Below, one piece after another: positions 54,672 through 63,220 of a stretch of 64,000 nucleotides of DNA. How positions within the stretch are numbered: position 1 is the first letter of the stretch; each line of letters opens with the position of its first letter. The DNA comes from Bin22 sp965207275 (GTDB lineage: Bacteria; Chloroflexota; Dehalococcoidia; Lucifugimonadales; UBA3495). Location: NCBI GenBank assembly GCA_965207275.1, contig CBDBMH010000002.1, positions 1,364,001 to 1,428,000 of the forward strand. Direction: 5' to 3'. The notes beneath the pieces were generated by a model. The model was not told where the DNA came from and did not search any database. It saw only the letters and a program-made list of their open reading frames with translations. The translations under genes were made by a program, and so were the position numbers.

Positions 54672-54977
54672 GTGGCACTTTCGGACAAGACCCTGGTATG
54701 CGTCGATTGTGGCGCAGAGTTTATCTTCACCGTGGGGGAGCAGGAGTTCTTTAATTCGAGAGGATTCGTCAACGATCCCAAGCGGTGTCAGTCCTGCAGG
54801 TCGTCCCGCCGGTCGGAAATGCGGGGAGGTTTTTCCACCGGACCCCGGGAGATGTTCCAGATAGTGTGCGCGGAGTGCGGAGTCGATGCTACGGTTCCAT
54901 TCCGTCCGCGGGGAGATCGGCCGGTTTACTGCAGCGATTGTTTCAGCCGGAACCGGAGCACGATGTCCCAGTTCTAG
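54672..54977 (+). CDS. Small double zinc-ribbon protein
   Basis: The 101-residue protein has two four-cysteine sites: CVDCGAEF...RCQSC (residues 10-45) and CAECGVDATV...YCSDC (about 68-93). This is the zinc-ribbon pattern of small CxxC-x17-CxxC proteins of unknown function. Start GTG 54672 is chosen because AGGAGG lies eight bases upstream; the frame is open 57 codons further. Two terminators follow. Confidence 0.75.
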   Translation: MALSDKTLVCVDCGAEFIFTVGEQEFFNSRGFVNDPKRCQSCRSSRRSEMRGGFSTGPREMFQIVCAECGVDATVPFRPRGDRPVYCSDCFSRNRSTMSQF

Positions 54978-55000
54978 GCAACGGCACACCTGAATCAGAG

Positions 55001-55020
55001 AAGGGGCGTAAGCGCCCCTT
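55001..55020 (+). terminator. Terminator after the zinc-ribbon gene
   Basis: A perfect 8-bp stem AAGGGGCG/CGCCCCTT with a TAAG loop and a short T-run. Confidence 0.65.
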
Positions 55021-55125
55021 TCATCCTCTGCCTTCAAATAATCTCAGGCAGGTCAACAGACTACGGGGCCCGGTTTCCAAAAGGAACCGCAGCCGGGGCT
55101 TTGATTCGTCTGCACCTGAGAAGAC

Positions 55126-55150
55126 AATCCCCGCAACTTTTGCGGGGATT
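55126..55150 (+). terminator. Strong Rho-independent terminator
   Basis: An 11-bp perfect stem AATCCCCGCAA/TTGCGGGGATT with a 3-base loop, followed by TTT. It isolates the ubiD block from upstream transcription. Confidence 0.75.
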
Positions 55151-55417
55151 TTTCTGTGCCCTCCCGGGCGGGAATCACATTGCCGCCCGCCAACCGAGTT
55201 ACTGGCGGCGCTTTTTCGGCGCGCTGATTTACGGATACCAGCGTCCAGCGAAACGGCAAACGGTACGACAGCCTGACAGGCCACTCCATCCTGGCGCAAC
55301 GCCCGGTTGCGGCTAATCTGGCCCCCCTATAGAATTAAACAGAGGGCAATCGGTGACCAGACCAGGAATCCGACCCCACCACTTGACCAGCTACTTCTGA
55401 GTCCCAAGGACTTCTTG

Positions 55418-56875
55418 ATGAACTTCAAAGACCTTCGAGAGTTTGCCGCCTTCCTGGAACAACGGGGCCAACTGCACCGGATCAAGACGCCGGTCAGTTG
55501 TGAACTGGAGATGACGGAAATCGCAGACCGCATGGTCAAGAGCGGCGGGCCGGCCCTGATGTTCGAGCAGGTGGCAGGGTATGACATGCCGGTCTTTATG
55601 AACATCTTTTGCTCGGACCAACGCATGGCGTGGGCCCTGGGGGTCAACAAGATTGACGAGATCGTGGAGCGAATTGAGGGAATGCTGCAGTTGGCCCAGG
55701 GCGCGCCGGAAGGCCTGGTGGACAAGCTGCGAACCCTGGGTCAGGTAATCCGCATGGGGAGATTCCAGCCCAGGACCGTGAATCGGGCGCCCTGCCAGGA
55801 GGTGGTACTGCAGGGCGACGAAGTGGACTTGGACCAGTTTCCCATACTGAAGTGCTGGCCCATGGACGGGGGCCGGTACATCACCCTGCCGCTGGTAATC
55901 ACCAGGAACCCAAACACCGGCGCCCAGAATTACGGCATGTATCGAATGCAGGTGTACGATGCCCGCACCACGGGGATGCACTGGCAGACGCACAAGGTGG
56001 GGGCGCACCACTACCGATTGAGCCAGGAACGAGAGGACAACAAGCTGGACGTGGCGGTAGCCATCGGAGCGGACCCGGCCACCATGTGGACCGGGTCTGC
56101 GCCCCTGCCGCCGGACATGGACGAAATGGCCATGGCCGGTTTTATTCGGGAGGAGGGGGTAGACCTGGTGAAGGCCAGGACGGTGGACCTGATGGTGCCG
56201 GCCCAGGCCGAAATCGTGCTGGAAGGACACGTCTTCACGGACGAGCAACGGCTGGAGGGGCCCTTCGGCGACCACACGGGTTATTACTCCATGCCCGAGG
56301 AGTATCCCGTGTTCCACGTTACAACCGTCACCCACCGGCGCAACCCCATCTATCCCGCTACGGTGGTGGGCCGTCCCCCCATGGAAGACTACTGGATGGG
56401 AAAGGTGACGGAGCGCATCTTCATGCCGATCATCAAGATGATCATGCCGGAAATCGTAGACATGAACATGCCGGCCGAGGGCATCTTTCATAACCTGGTC
56501 CTGGTGTCGATCAAGAAAGAATACCCGGGGCAGGCACGCAAGGTGATGTACGGGCTTTGGGGCCTGGGCCTGATGAACCTTACCAAGACCATCATTGTGG
56601 TGGACGACTTCGTGGACGTGCAGAATCCGTCGGAGGTTGCCTGGAGGGTAGCCAACAACATCAATCCCAGCAAGGACATCGTCATCGTCGAGGGGCCACT
56701 GGACGATCTGGAGGTGGGGTCGCCCACACCGCGTTTCGGCGGGAAGGCAGGCATCGATGCCACCAGAAAGGGACCGGAGGAGGGCTACACCAGAGGCTGG
56801 CCCCCCGACATCGAAATGTCGCCCGAGATCAAGACCCTGGTGGATGACAGATGGTCAGAATACGGATTCCAGTAA
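55418..56875 (+). CDS. ubiD: UbiD family prenylated-FMN decarboxylase
   Basis: The 485-residue enzyme decarboxylates an aromatic or unsaturated acid with prenylated FMN. Family marks: ITRNPNTGAQNYGMYRMQV, the Glu-containing EGPFGDHTGYYSMPEE and the tail VDDFVDVQNPSEVAWR. Clustered with ubiA, ubiX and ubiE, it probably removes the carboxyl group from a prenylated ring intermediate in quinone synthesis. In futalosine-pathway organisms the equivalent gene is mqnL. AAGGAC lies six bases before ATG 55418. Confidence 0.9.
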   Translation: MNFKDLREFAAFLEQRGQLHRIKTPVSCELEMTEIADRMVKSGGPALMFEQVAGYDMPVFMNIFCSDQRMAWALGVNKIDEIVERIEGMLQLAQGAPEGLVDKLRTLGQVIRMGRFQPRTVNRAPCQEVVLQGDEVDLDQFPILKCWPMDGGRYITLPLVITRNPNTGAQNYGMYRMQVYDARTTGMHWQTHKVGAHHYRLSQEREDNKLDVAVAIGADPATMWTGSAPLPPDMDEMAMAGFIREEGVDLVKARTVDLMVPAQAEIVLEGHVFTDEQRLEGPFGDHTGYYSMPEEYPVFHVTTVTHRRNPIYPATVVGRPPMEDYWMGKVTERIFMPIIKMIMPEIVDMNMPAEGIFHNLVLVSIKKEYPGQARKVMYGLWGLGLMNLTKTIIVVDDFVDVQNPSEVAWRVANNINPSKDIVIVEGPLDDLEVGSPTPRFGGKAGIDATRKGPEEGYTRGWPPDIEMSPEIKTLVDDRWSEYGFQ

Positions 56876-56932
56876 ACAGCCGCACCTTGCCGCACCGACA
56901 CCCACTGCTGAACAGTGAGTCGTCATGCTACC

Positions 56933-56941
56933 TGCTATAAT
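56933..56941 (+). promoter_or_regulatory. Possible extended -10 promoter before ubiA
   Basis: TGCTATAAT is an extended -10 with a perfect TATAAT, only 12 bases ahead of the ubiA ATG. No good -35 is visible. If used, the transcript would be almost leaderless, in line with the absence of a ribosome binding site. Confidence 0.35.
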
Positions 56942-56953
56942 TTCTCAGTAATC

Positions 56954-57859
56954 ATGCAGGACACCGGAATTAAAGGCAACGAACCTGCCGCCTGGCTGAG
57001 CAGAATACCCCTTTATCTCAGCTCGATCCGCATTTGGGAATCCCTTTTCGCTCTGCCTTTTGCCTTTATCGGCATGGCCCTGGCTTCCCAGACCCTTAAC
57101 GGCCACCCGTGGCCGGGCTGGTGGGTCTTTGTTTGGATCAACGTGGCCATGTTCGGCGCGCGTACCCTGGGCATGGCGGCCAACCGCCTGGTTCATGCCA
57201 GGGAAGATGCCGCCAATCCCCGCACCAGAGACCGGCACCTGCCCAGCGGGTTGCTCAGGTCATGGGAAGTGCTGACGATGGCGGCGCTGGGGCTGGTAAT
57301 CCTTTTGGTGGCGGCTTCCCAACTAAACGTGCTGGCGTTACTGCTGTCTCCCTTGGCGGCGGCTTATGTCGTCTTCTATTCCTACGCCAAGTACTTCACC
57401 TGGCTTTGTAACTTCTGCCTGGGATGGGCCCTGGCCATCGCCCCGACGGCGGCCTGGATCGGAGTTACCGGACAGCTGTCCTGGGAACCGCTGTTGATCA
57501 GTTTCGCCGTGGCCATGTGGGCCGGGGGGTTCGACCTGATTTATTCCTGCCCGGACTATGACTTCGACCGGGAATACGGCGTGCGGTCTGTGCCCAGCCA
57601 CATCGGCATCGCTGAAACCCTTTGGCTGGCTCGCATCATGCACTCCCTGTCCGTCTGCGCCCTGCTGGCGGTGGGAATCCTGCTGGAGTTGGCGTGGCCC
57701 TACTACATTGGCTGGACAGTTGCCGCTCTCCTGCTCATATACGAGAATAGACAGGTACACCCTGATGATCTCTCCAGAATCGGGGCAGTCTTCTTCCGGG
57801 TCAACGGGTACATTTCGGTGCAGCTGATGGTATTTACGATGATAGCGCTGGTGATTTAA
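56954..57859 (+). CDS. ubiA: UbiA family prenyltransferase (4-hydroxybenzoate or MqnP type)
   Basis: The 301-residue membrane enzyme attaches a polyprenyl chain to an aromatic acid. It has about eight helices, a first polar motif AANRLVHAREDAANPRTRDRHLPSG and a second motif YSCPDYDFDREYGVRSVP. The usual first motif is N-x3-D-x3-D; here the first Asp is His (NRLVHARED), while the second motif keeps its Asps. Its place among ubiD, ubiX and ubiE suggests a role in menaquinone synthesis. No ribosome binding site is evident before the ATG. Confidence 0.88.
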   Translation: MQDTGIKGNEPAAWLSRIPLYLSSIRIWESLFALPFAFIGMALASQTLNGHPWPGWWVFVWINVAMFGARTLGMAANRLVHAREDAANPRTRDRHLPSGLLRSWEVLTMAALGLVILLVAASQLNVLALLLSPLAAAYVVFYSYAKYFTWLCNFCLGWALAIAPTAAWIGVTGQLSWEPLLISFAVAMWAGGFDLIYSCPDYDFDREYGVRSVPSHIGIAETLWLARIMHSLSVCALLAVGILLELAWPYYIGWTVAALLLIYENRQVHPDDLSRIGAVFFRVNGYISVQLMVFTMIALVI

Positions 57860-57860
57860 G

Positions 57861-58493
57861 GTGGCCTTGCTTCAAGAAACTGATGCCTCCGGCAGTCCTC
57901 AAAAGCCCATCATCGTGGGCATATCGGGGGCCAGCGGCTCAATACTGGCCCGGGCCACGGTGGACGCGCTGTTGCAGCGGGATGTTCATACCATCCTGGT
58001 ATGCACCAATGCCGCCCGGCTGGTCTGGCAAGAGGAACTGGACATACCCTTCAGTGAAACTCTGTCGGAGTGGCAGGAGCATCCCAGGTTCACCCACTAC
58101 CCACTGGGCGATATGCGGGCATCCATCGCCAGCGGAACTTTCGCCACCGGTGGAATGGTGATTGTGCCATGCAGCATGAACAGCATGGCCGCCATATCCC
58201 ACGGGCTGGCAAACAATCTGCTGCTGCGGGCCGCTGACGTGTGCCTGAAGGAAAGGCGCAGGCTGGTGCTGGTGCCCCGGGAGACGCCCCTCCACGCTAC
58301 GCACCTGGAAAATATGCTGGCCCTTACCCGAAACGGGGCGACCATCCTGCCGCCGGAACCGGCTTTTTACCTGAAACCGAAGGGCGTCGACGACATTGCC
58401 AGATTTGTCGCGGAGCGGGTACTGGTAGCCCTGGGAGTGGAGAGGGAACTGCCCCAGGAATTGCAGTACCAGGAAGGGACGCTGCCCGAGTGA
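57861..58493 (+). CDS. ubiX: Flavin prenyltransferase UbiX
   Basis: The 210-residue protein makes the prenylated FMN that UbiD needs. It shows the flavin-binding start IIVGISGASGSILARA, the segment VIVPCSMNSMAAISHGLANNLLLRAADV and the RRLVLVPRETPLHATHLENML region. It starts at GTG 57861, one base after the ubiA stop, so translation is probably coupled. Confidence 0.93.
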   Translation: MALLQETDASGSPQKPIIVGISGASGSILARATVDALLQRDVHTILVCTNAARLVWQEELDIPFSETLSEWQEHPRFTHYPLGDMRASIASGTFATGGMVIVPCSMNSMAAISHGLANNLLLRAADVCLKERRRLVLVPRETPLHATHLENMLALTRNGATILPPEPAFYLKPKGVDDIARFVAERVLVALGVERELPQELQYQEGTLPE

Positions 58494-58528
58494 AGCCCAG
58501 CATGGTTTGCGGCGTGGCTATCTGAAGT

Positions 58529-59251
58529 ATGGCAAACCTGAGCGGCGAAGCCAAACAGACCTATGTGGCCGACCTGTTCGCCCGCATTGCCGGCCGTTAC
58601 GACCTGATGAACTCCCTGATGACAGGGGGGATGCACCACCGCTGGAAGCGGATCACCGCCCAAAGAACGACGGAGAAGCTTGCCGGGCCGGCCCTGGACA
58701 TCGCCACGGGGACGGGGGACCTGGCGTTTGCCCTGGCCAGGCAGCCGGGCATCGAGCGTGCGGTTGGGGTGGACCTGCTGCCCGAAATGCTTGCCCTGGC
58801 CCGGGAAAAGAAAGACAAGAAGGCGGAAGGCCGCAACGCCGTTTTCCTGCAGGGAGATGCCCTGCGTCTCCCTTTTCCCGACGGCTCATTTGCCTGCGCG
58901 ACGGCAGGCTTTAGTCTTCGCAACATGCCGGACTTGCCCCAGGCCATTGCCGAAATGGCGCGGGTGGTCCGTCCCGGCGGTCGGGTAACAACCCTGGAAT
59001 TGACGCCGATGGGGCCAGGTCTAATGGCACGCATTTTTCGTCTCTACTTCCATGGGGTTGTGCCTTTGGTCGGCCAGGCGGTCGCCGGCGACCGAAGGGC
59101 CTATACCTACTTGCCCCAGTCGGTAGACTATTTCCTGCAGGCGGACCGCCTGGCACAACTGTTTTCGCAAGCCGGGCTAATTGAAGCAGGATACCGTAAG
59201 TTGGGCTTCGGAACGGTTGCCATACATTACGGTACGAAACCGTCGCAGTGA
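58529..59251 (+). CDS. ubiE: Demethylmenaquinone methyltransferase
   Basis: The 240-residue SAM-dependent C-methyltransferase does the last step of menaquinone (or ubiquinone) synthesis. It has the N-terminal family mark FARIAGRYDLMNSLMTGGMH, the SAM motif ALDIATGTGDLAFALA, and the late motif GRVTTLELTPMGPG. It lies 35 bases after ubiX on the same strand. The absence of ubiquinone hydroxylases and the likely phylum favour menaquinone. Confidence 0.92.
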   Translation: MANLSGEAKQTYVADLFARIAGRYDLMNSLMTGGMHHRWKRITAQRTTEKLAGPALDIATGTGDLAFALARQPGIERAVGVDLLPEMLALAREKKDKKAEGRNAVFLQGDALRLPFPDGSFACATAGFSLRNMPDLPQAIAEMARVVRPGGRVTTLELTPMGPGLMARIFRLYFHGVVPLVGQAVAGDRRAYTYLPQSVDYFLQADRLAQLFSQAGLIEAGYRKLGFGTVAIHYGTKPSQ

Positions 59252-59437
59252 GGGCTCTCCCAAGGCTGTGGCGGGCAATACCCTGCGATTTCGCTAAAGA
59301 AGATAGACGGCATTCGCCGAAAAGGCCGGGTTTTGGGCAATATCCCCTTGTTGACGGGTATTCCCTGGTATAAACTGGTGATGCATAGGCGCCCCCGTGA
59401 TCTGGATTATTTCCTAACTTTTTCATCGAGACTTGCG

Positions 59438-60520
59438 ATGAGTTCTATATTTGACAAGCTGGGTCCGATTGTCCGGCGGAACCAGGAAATTGAGGCCGAG
59501 ATGGGTCGGCCTGAAGTTGCCTCCAACTTTGACCAGATTCAGAAACTGGCCAGGGAGAGAGCCGGACTGGAAAACCTGGTAGAAATAGCCCAGCGCCACC
59601 GGTCGCTCCAGAACGAAGAGGCTGACTTACAGGCCCTGGTTTCTGAGGGGGGCGATCCGGAAATAGTCCAGATGGCGCGGGAGGAACTGGAAGCGGTCGA
59701 AGAGAGTCTCGAAGCCCTGGCCCAGGAATTGAAGATCGCGCTGCTGCCCAGGGATCCCAACGACGAACGGGACGTAATCGTGGAGATTCGCGCCGGCACG
59801 GGAGGGCAGGAGGCGGGCCTGTTCGCCGGCGACCTGGCCCGGCTTTACACACGCTATGCCCAGTTGCAGCACTGGAAGGTGGATGTCATGGACTCCAACC
59901 CCTCTGACCTGGGGGGATATAACAAGGTGGTGCTTGAAATCCAGGGCAGAGGAGCTTTCAGCCGCTTGAAGTACGAGCGTGGCGTCCACCGGGTGCAGCG
60001 GGTACCCGAAACGGAGGCCCAGGGGCGAATCCACACCTCGACCGCCACCGTGGCAGTCCTGCCGCAGGCCGACGAGGTGGAGGTGAAGGTTAACCAGGAC
60101 GAGCTTCGTATCGATATTTTCCACGCCGGCGGACACGGCGGGCAGAATGTCAACAAGGTGGCGACGGCAGTCCGAATTGTCCACGAACCAACGGGTCTGG
60201 TGGTGGTGTGCCAGGACGAGCGGTCCCAGCACAAGAACAAGCAAAAAGCCATGGCCATGCTGAGGGCTCGCCTGTTCGAAGCTGAACAGGAACGGAACGA
60301 CGCCGAAATCTCGGAGAATCGTCGTTCCCAGGTGGGAAACGCCGACCGCTCGGAAAAGATTCGCACCTATAACTATCCCCAGGACCGAATTACCGACCAC
60401 CGGATTTCTTCCAGTTTCCATGGGATTCCAAATATCATGGACGGAGCGGGACTGGAGGACATCATCAGCGCGCTGATAGCATGGGAGCAGGGGCGGCTTC
60501 TTGAAGAGGTGACGGCCTAG
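59438..60520 (+). CDS. prfA: Peptide chain release factor 1
   Basis: Releases proteins at UAA and UAG. The 360-residue protein has the stop-codon-reading motif PET (PxT) in QRVPETEAQGRIHTS and the GGQ peptidyl-hydrolase motif in GGHGGQNVNKVATAV. The end QDRITDHRI is also typical. PxT rather than SPF marks it as RF1, not RF2. prmC, which methylates the GGQ glutamine, follows immediately. The start ATG 59438 gives the normal N-terminus MSSIFDKLGPI. Confidence 0.94.
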   Translation: MSSIFDKLGPIVRRNQEIEAEMGRPEVASNFDQIQKLARERAGLENLVEIAQRHRSLQNEEADLQALVSEGGDPEIVQMAREELEAVEESLEALAQELKIALLPRDPNDERDVIVEIRAGTGGQEAGLFAGDLARLYTRYAQLQHWKVDVMDSNPSDLGGYNKVVLEIQGRGAFSRLKYERGVHRVQRVPETEAQGRIHTSTATVAVLPQADEVEVKVNQDELRIDIFHAGGHGGQNVNKVATAVRIVHEPTGLVVVCQDERSQHKNKQKAMAMLRARLFEAEQERNDAEISENRRSQVGNADRSEKIRTYNYPQDRITDHRISSSFHGIPNIMDGAGLEDIISALIAWEQGRLLEEVTA

Positions 60521-60536
60521 GCCGTTGGTTGCCGTC

Positions 60537-61403
60537 ATGCCCCTTCTGCGTGAAGCCGTCCAGCAGACCCACCGAACACTGGAAGCCAGTCACATCCCCG
60601 ACGCGCGCCTCGAAGCCGAGGTGATGCTGATGAACGTGATGCGAATGCAGCGTCACGACCTCTTCTCCCAGCAGGAAACGGAACTCACACTACAGCAAGA
60701 ACAGGCGCTGGCCCAGATAATGGAACGCCGGTTGCTGCGGGAGCCCCTGGCCTACATCCTGCAATACAAGGAATTCTACGGCGTCAACCTGTTGGTAAAC
60801 CCGAACGTGCTGATTCCCCGGCCGGAAACGGAATGCCTGGTGGAGCATGCCCTGTTCATGGCGCTGATGGGAATGGAGACACCGGAACTGGTAATTGCCG
60901 ACGTGGGAACGGGGACCGGGGCCATCGCCGTAAACCTGGCGCTGCACCTGCCGGCGGCCCGCATCTTCGCGGTTGATTGCGCCGACGATGTGCTGGACGT
61001 GGCGGCCTACAACATCCGCGCCCACAACGTGGCCGACCGGGTCGCGCTGGGTAAGGGGGACTTGCTGGAACCCGTGCCGGAGCCGGTGGACCTGATTCTG
61101 GCGAACCTTCCCTACATTCCCACCGAGCGGCTTCCCAACCTGCAGCCGGAGGTGCGGCAGGAACCCAAGCTGGCATTGGACGGTGGACCGGACGGGCTGG
61201 ATTTGATACGCCGGCTACTGATGCAGGCCCCTGGCAAACTGAAGGAACACGGGATAATCCTGCTGGAGCTGGACCCGGAGCAGGTGCCGGCCGTGGATGC
61301 GCTGGCCAGAGAATTGTTTCCTGGCGCGGAGCTGTCCGTGGAGAAGGACCTGGCCCAGCGGGACCGGATATTCGCGATTAACCTGGGGACGGAGTACTGC
61401 TAG
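60537..61403 (+). CDS. prmC: Release factor glutamine methyltransferase
   Basis: Methylates the GGQ glutamine of release factors. The 288-residue protein has the N-terminal helical domain, then YGVNLLVNPNVLIPRPETE, the SAM motif VIADVGTGTGAIAVNLAL and the catalytic motif LANLPYIPTE. The usual NPPY is NLPY, a substitution seen in some homologues. ATG 60537 lies 16 bases after the prfA stop; a TTG at 60525 is an alternative start. Confidence 0.9.
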   Translation: MPLLREAVQQTHRTLEASHIPDARLEAEVMLMNVMRMQRHDLFSQQETELTLQQEQALAQIMERRLLREPLAYILQYKEFYGVNLLVNPNVLIPRPETECLVEHALFMALMGMETPELVIADVGTGTGAIAVNLALHLPAARIFAVDCADDVLDVAAYNIRAHNVADRVALGKGDLLEPVPEPVDLILANLPYIPTERLPNLQPEVRQEPKLALDGGPDGLDLIRRLLMQAPGKLKEHGIILLELDPEQVPAVDALARELFPGAELSVEKDLAQRDRIFAINLGTEYC

Positions 61404-61440
61404 GGTTTTTTTCTTATCTGATCCAAGCGCTCTAAACTGT

Positions 61441-61469
61441 GCAGGGGCGGGTTTGAATCCCGCCCCTGC
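61441..61469. terminator. Hairpin between prmC and the convergent NHL gene
   Basis: A perfect 11-bp stem GCAGGGGCGGG/CCCGCCCCTGC with loop TTTGAAT lies in a 103-base gap between converging genes. A T-rich run (GGGTTTTTTTCTT) lies upstream of it. Confidence 0.65.
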
Positions 61470-61506
61470 GTATTGTCAAGCATATGTAACGACATCGACA
61501 CGTTGC

Positions 61507-62994
61507 CTACCCGGGCCACGATAGTTGCAGGGTGGACACCTGCCAGGTCTCCATATTGGCGACACGGATGGCGTGGTTGTTCGTGTCGGCGATGTACAGG
61601 TTGCCTCCGGCGATACTCAGGCCGGCGGGTTCCGAGAAAGCCGCTTCTTCGGCATCACCGTCAATAAAGCCGGCGGCACCGGTTCCCACCAGGGTTGTGG
61701 CGCTGCGGGGAACGGGCATGATCTGCTTGATCTTGTGGTTGTAGCTGTCCGTAATGTAAAGGACACCGTCGCGCATAGTAATGCCCAGGGGATGCTGCAA
61801 ACGAACGTGGTGGCCTTCGCCGTCCCGGTCGCCAAACTCGAACAGTCCCAGACCCACAATGGTGCGTACCCGGCCCCTGGGGACCAGTTCGGCGGAACGC
61901 ACGGCGCTGGTCTCGCTGTCGGCAAAGTAAAGGCGGTGGCCGTCAGTGGTGATGCCGCTGGGCTGGGCCAGGGTCGCCTCCACCAGCGCTCCGTCGGAAA
62001 TGGATTCGGCCCCGGAGCCGGCGTAAGGGCCAACAAGGCCAGTTTGCAGGTCAATGATCCAAAGCTGGTGGCAGCCGGCCATGGCAATGTAGAGCTTGTC
62101 GTCATGGAAAACCAGGTCCCAGGGGGAAACGAGCTCGGTCTCACTCCCTGGGGAATGGCCGGAAAGGCGACGCCCCTGGTTGCCGTTGCCCGCAATTGTG
62201 GTGACGTTTCCAGCCGCCAGGTCGACCTTCCTCAGGGCGTGGTTCTCAGTGTCGGCCACGTACAAGAAATCCCCGGCCAGCGCCAATCCCTGGGGGTGGT
62301 TAAACCGGGCGGAACCAAAGCTGCCATCGGCCAGGCCCAATTCGCCGGAGCCGACAGAGTGGGTGACAGAGCCGTCCAGGGTGGTGACAACGATGCGGTT
62401 GTGGTTGGTGTCGGCGATAAAGAGGCGTCCGCCGGTCTCGTCGGCCAGCACTTTGCCGGGGAAGGACAGGGGAGTGTCCGGCTCCATTTCCGTGGTGTGG
62501 GCCAGTGTTCCCCGGTCCAGCAAACCGGAAGCATCGAATTCGGCCACCATCTCACCCAGCAGGCGGTCCAGGTCTTCGTAAGTAATTTCACCCTCGTGCT
62601 TGCCGATGACTTTGCCCTGGGGATCTATGAACATCATTGTTGGCCAGGCCCGGCAGGCGTACTGCTGCCACACCTGGAATTCGGCATCGTTGACCACCGG
62701 GTGTTCCAGTTCGTATCGCCTGACGGCGTTGTAGAGATTCTCCTTTTCCTTTTCGTTGGGGAACTTGGCGGAATGGACTCCGATAACCGTGAGTTCGTTG
62801 GCGTATTTGCGTTCCAGTTTCCGCAACTGCGGAAAAATGTGCATACAGTTGATTCAACAATAGGTCCAGAAGTCCAGCAGGACTATCCGGCCCCGAAGCT
62901 CTGCCAGGGACAGCGGCCGGTCGGCGTTGACCCACTCAATGCCCGCCGGGAACTCGGGAGCGTTGACCTGGCCAGCGTAGGACCTGTTAGTCAT
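61507..62994 (-). CDS. Thioredoxin-NHL protein (NHLRC2-like), probable selenoprotein with in-frame UGA
   Basis: Read from ATG 62994, which has GGAGAA six bases upstream, the frame runs 46 codons to a TGA at 62854-62856, then continues without another stop to 61507. The sequence around the TGA is LLDFWTYC-[UGA]-INCMHIFPQL. Relatives read WTYCCINCMH, so the UGA replaces the first Cys of the thioredoxin CINC motif, the expected nucleophile. The rest is a thioredoxin fold (ending PTMMFIDPQGKVIGKHEG, near residue 125) and a C-terminal NHL propeller with repeats such as LFIADTNHNRIVVTT, LYVADTENHALRKV and LYIADTNNHAIRV. Total 495 residues including selenocysteine. The alternative, re-start at ATG 62844, would delete the active site. 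Redox role inferred. Confidence 0.8.
62818..62835 (-). promoter_or_regulatory. Candidate bacterial SECIS element
   Basis: On the minus strand UUUCCGC-AGUU-GCGGAAA forms a perfect 7-bp stem with a 4-base loop carrying GU. The loop begins 25 bases after the UGA. Bacterial SECIS elements are small hairpins a few tens of bases or less after the UGA, with a G (often GU) near the start of the loop. Spacing and loop both fit. Confidence 0.6.
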
Positions 62995-63220
62995 GACAAA
63001 TTCTCCAATGGCGTAAAGGGTTTGGCGCTGCTCTTGACTCAGGAGTACCTATCCCGATCCGGAGAGGCGATGGCGTGGACTGCAACGGGGGGCAACCGGA
63101 ATTTTACCGGTCACCCCCATGCTGACCTTCCTCTGAACTGGAACATGGGGCCCCCTGTAGCGGCCCTATCCAATCCCAGGTCATCTCTTGAGTTCGGGGA
63201 CACGGACTACTGCTCTGTAC

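Larger units (their letters stand above)
54978..55417. other. Intergenic gap with two terminators
   Basis: About 440 bases between the zinc-ribbon gene and ubiD. Two hairpins (55001-55020, 55126-55150) are the only features I can support. Confidence 0.5.

Noticed and set aside
61441..61469. tRNA T-arm-like sequence GGGTTTGAATCCC
   Set aside because: The stem extends perfectly to 11 bp and no acceptor, D or anticodon arm is present; it is a terminator hairpin.
62844..62994. Frameshift or pseudogene explanation for the thioredoxin-NHL gene
   Set aside because: Only one stop is present, in phase, at a redox Cys position, with conserved sequence on both sides and a normal ribosome site before the upstream ATG. 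Selenocysteine explains all this better, though a sequencing error is not excluded.
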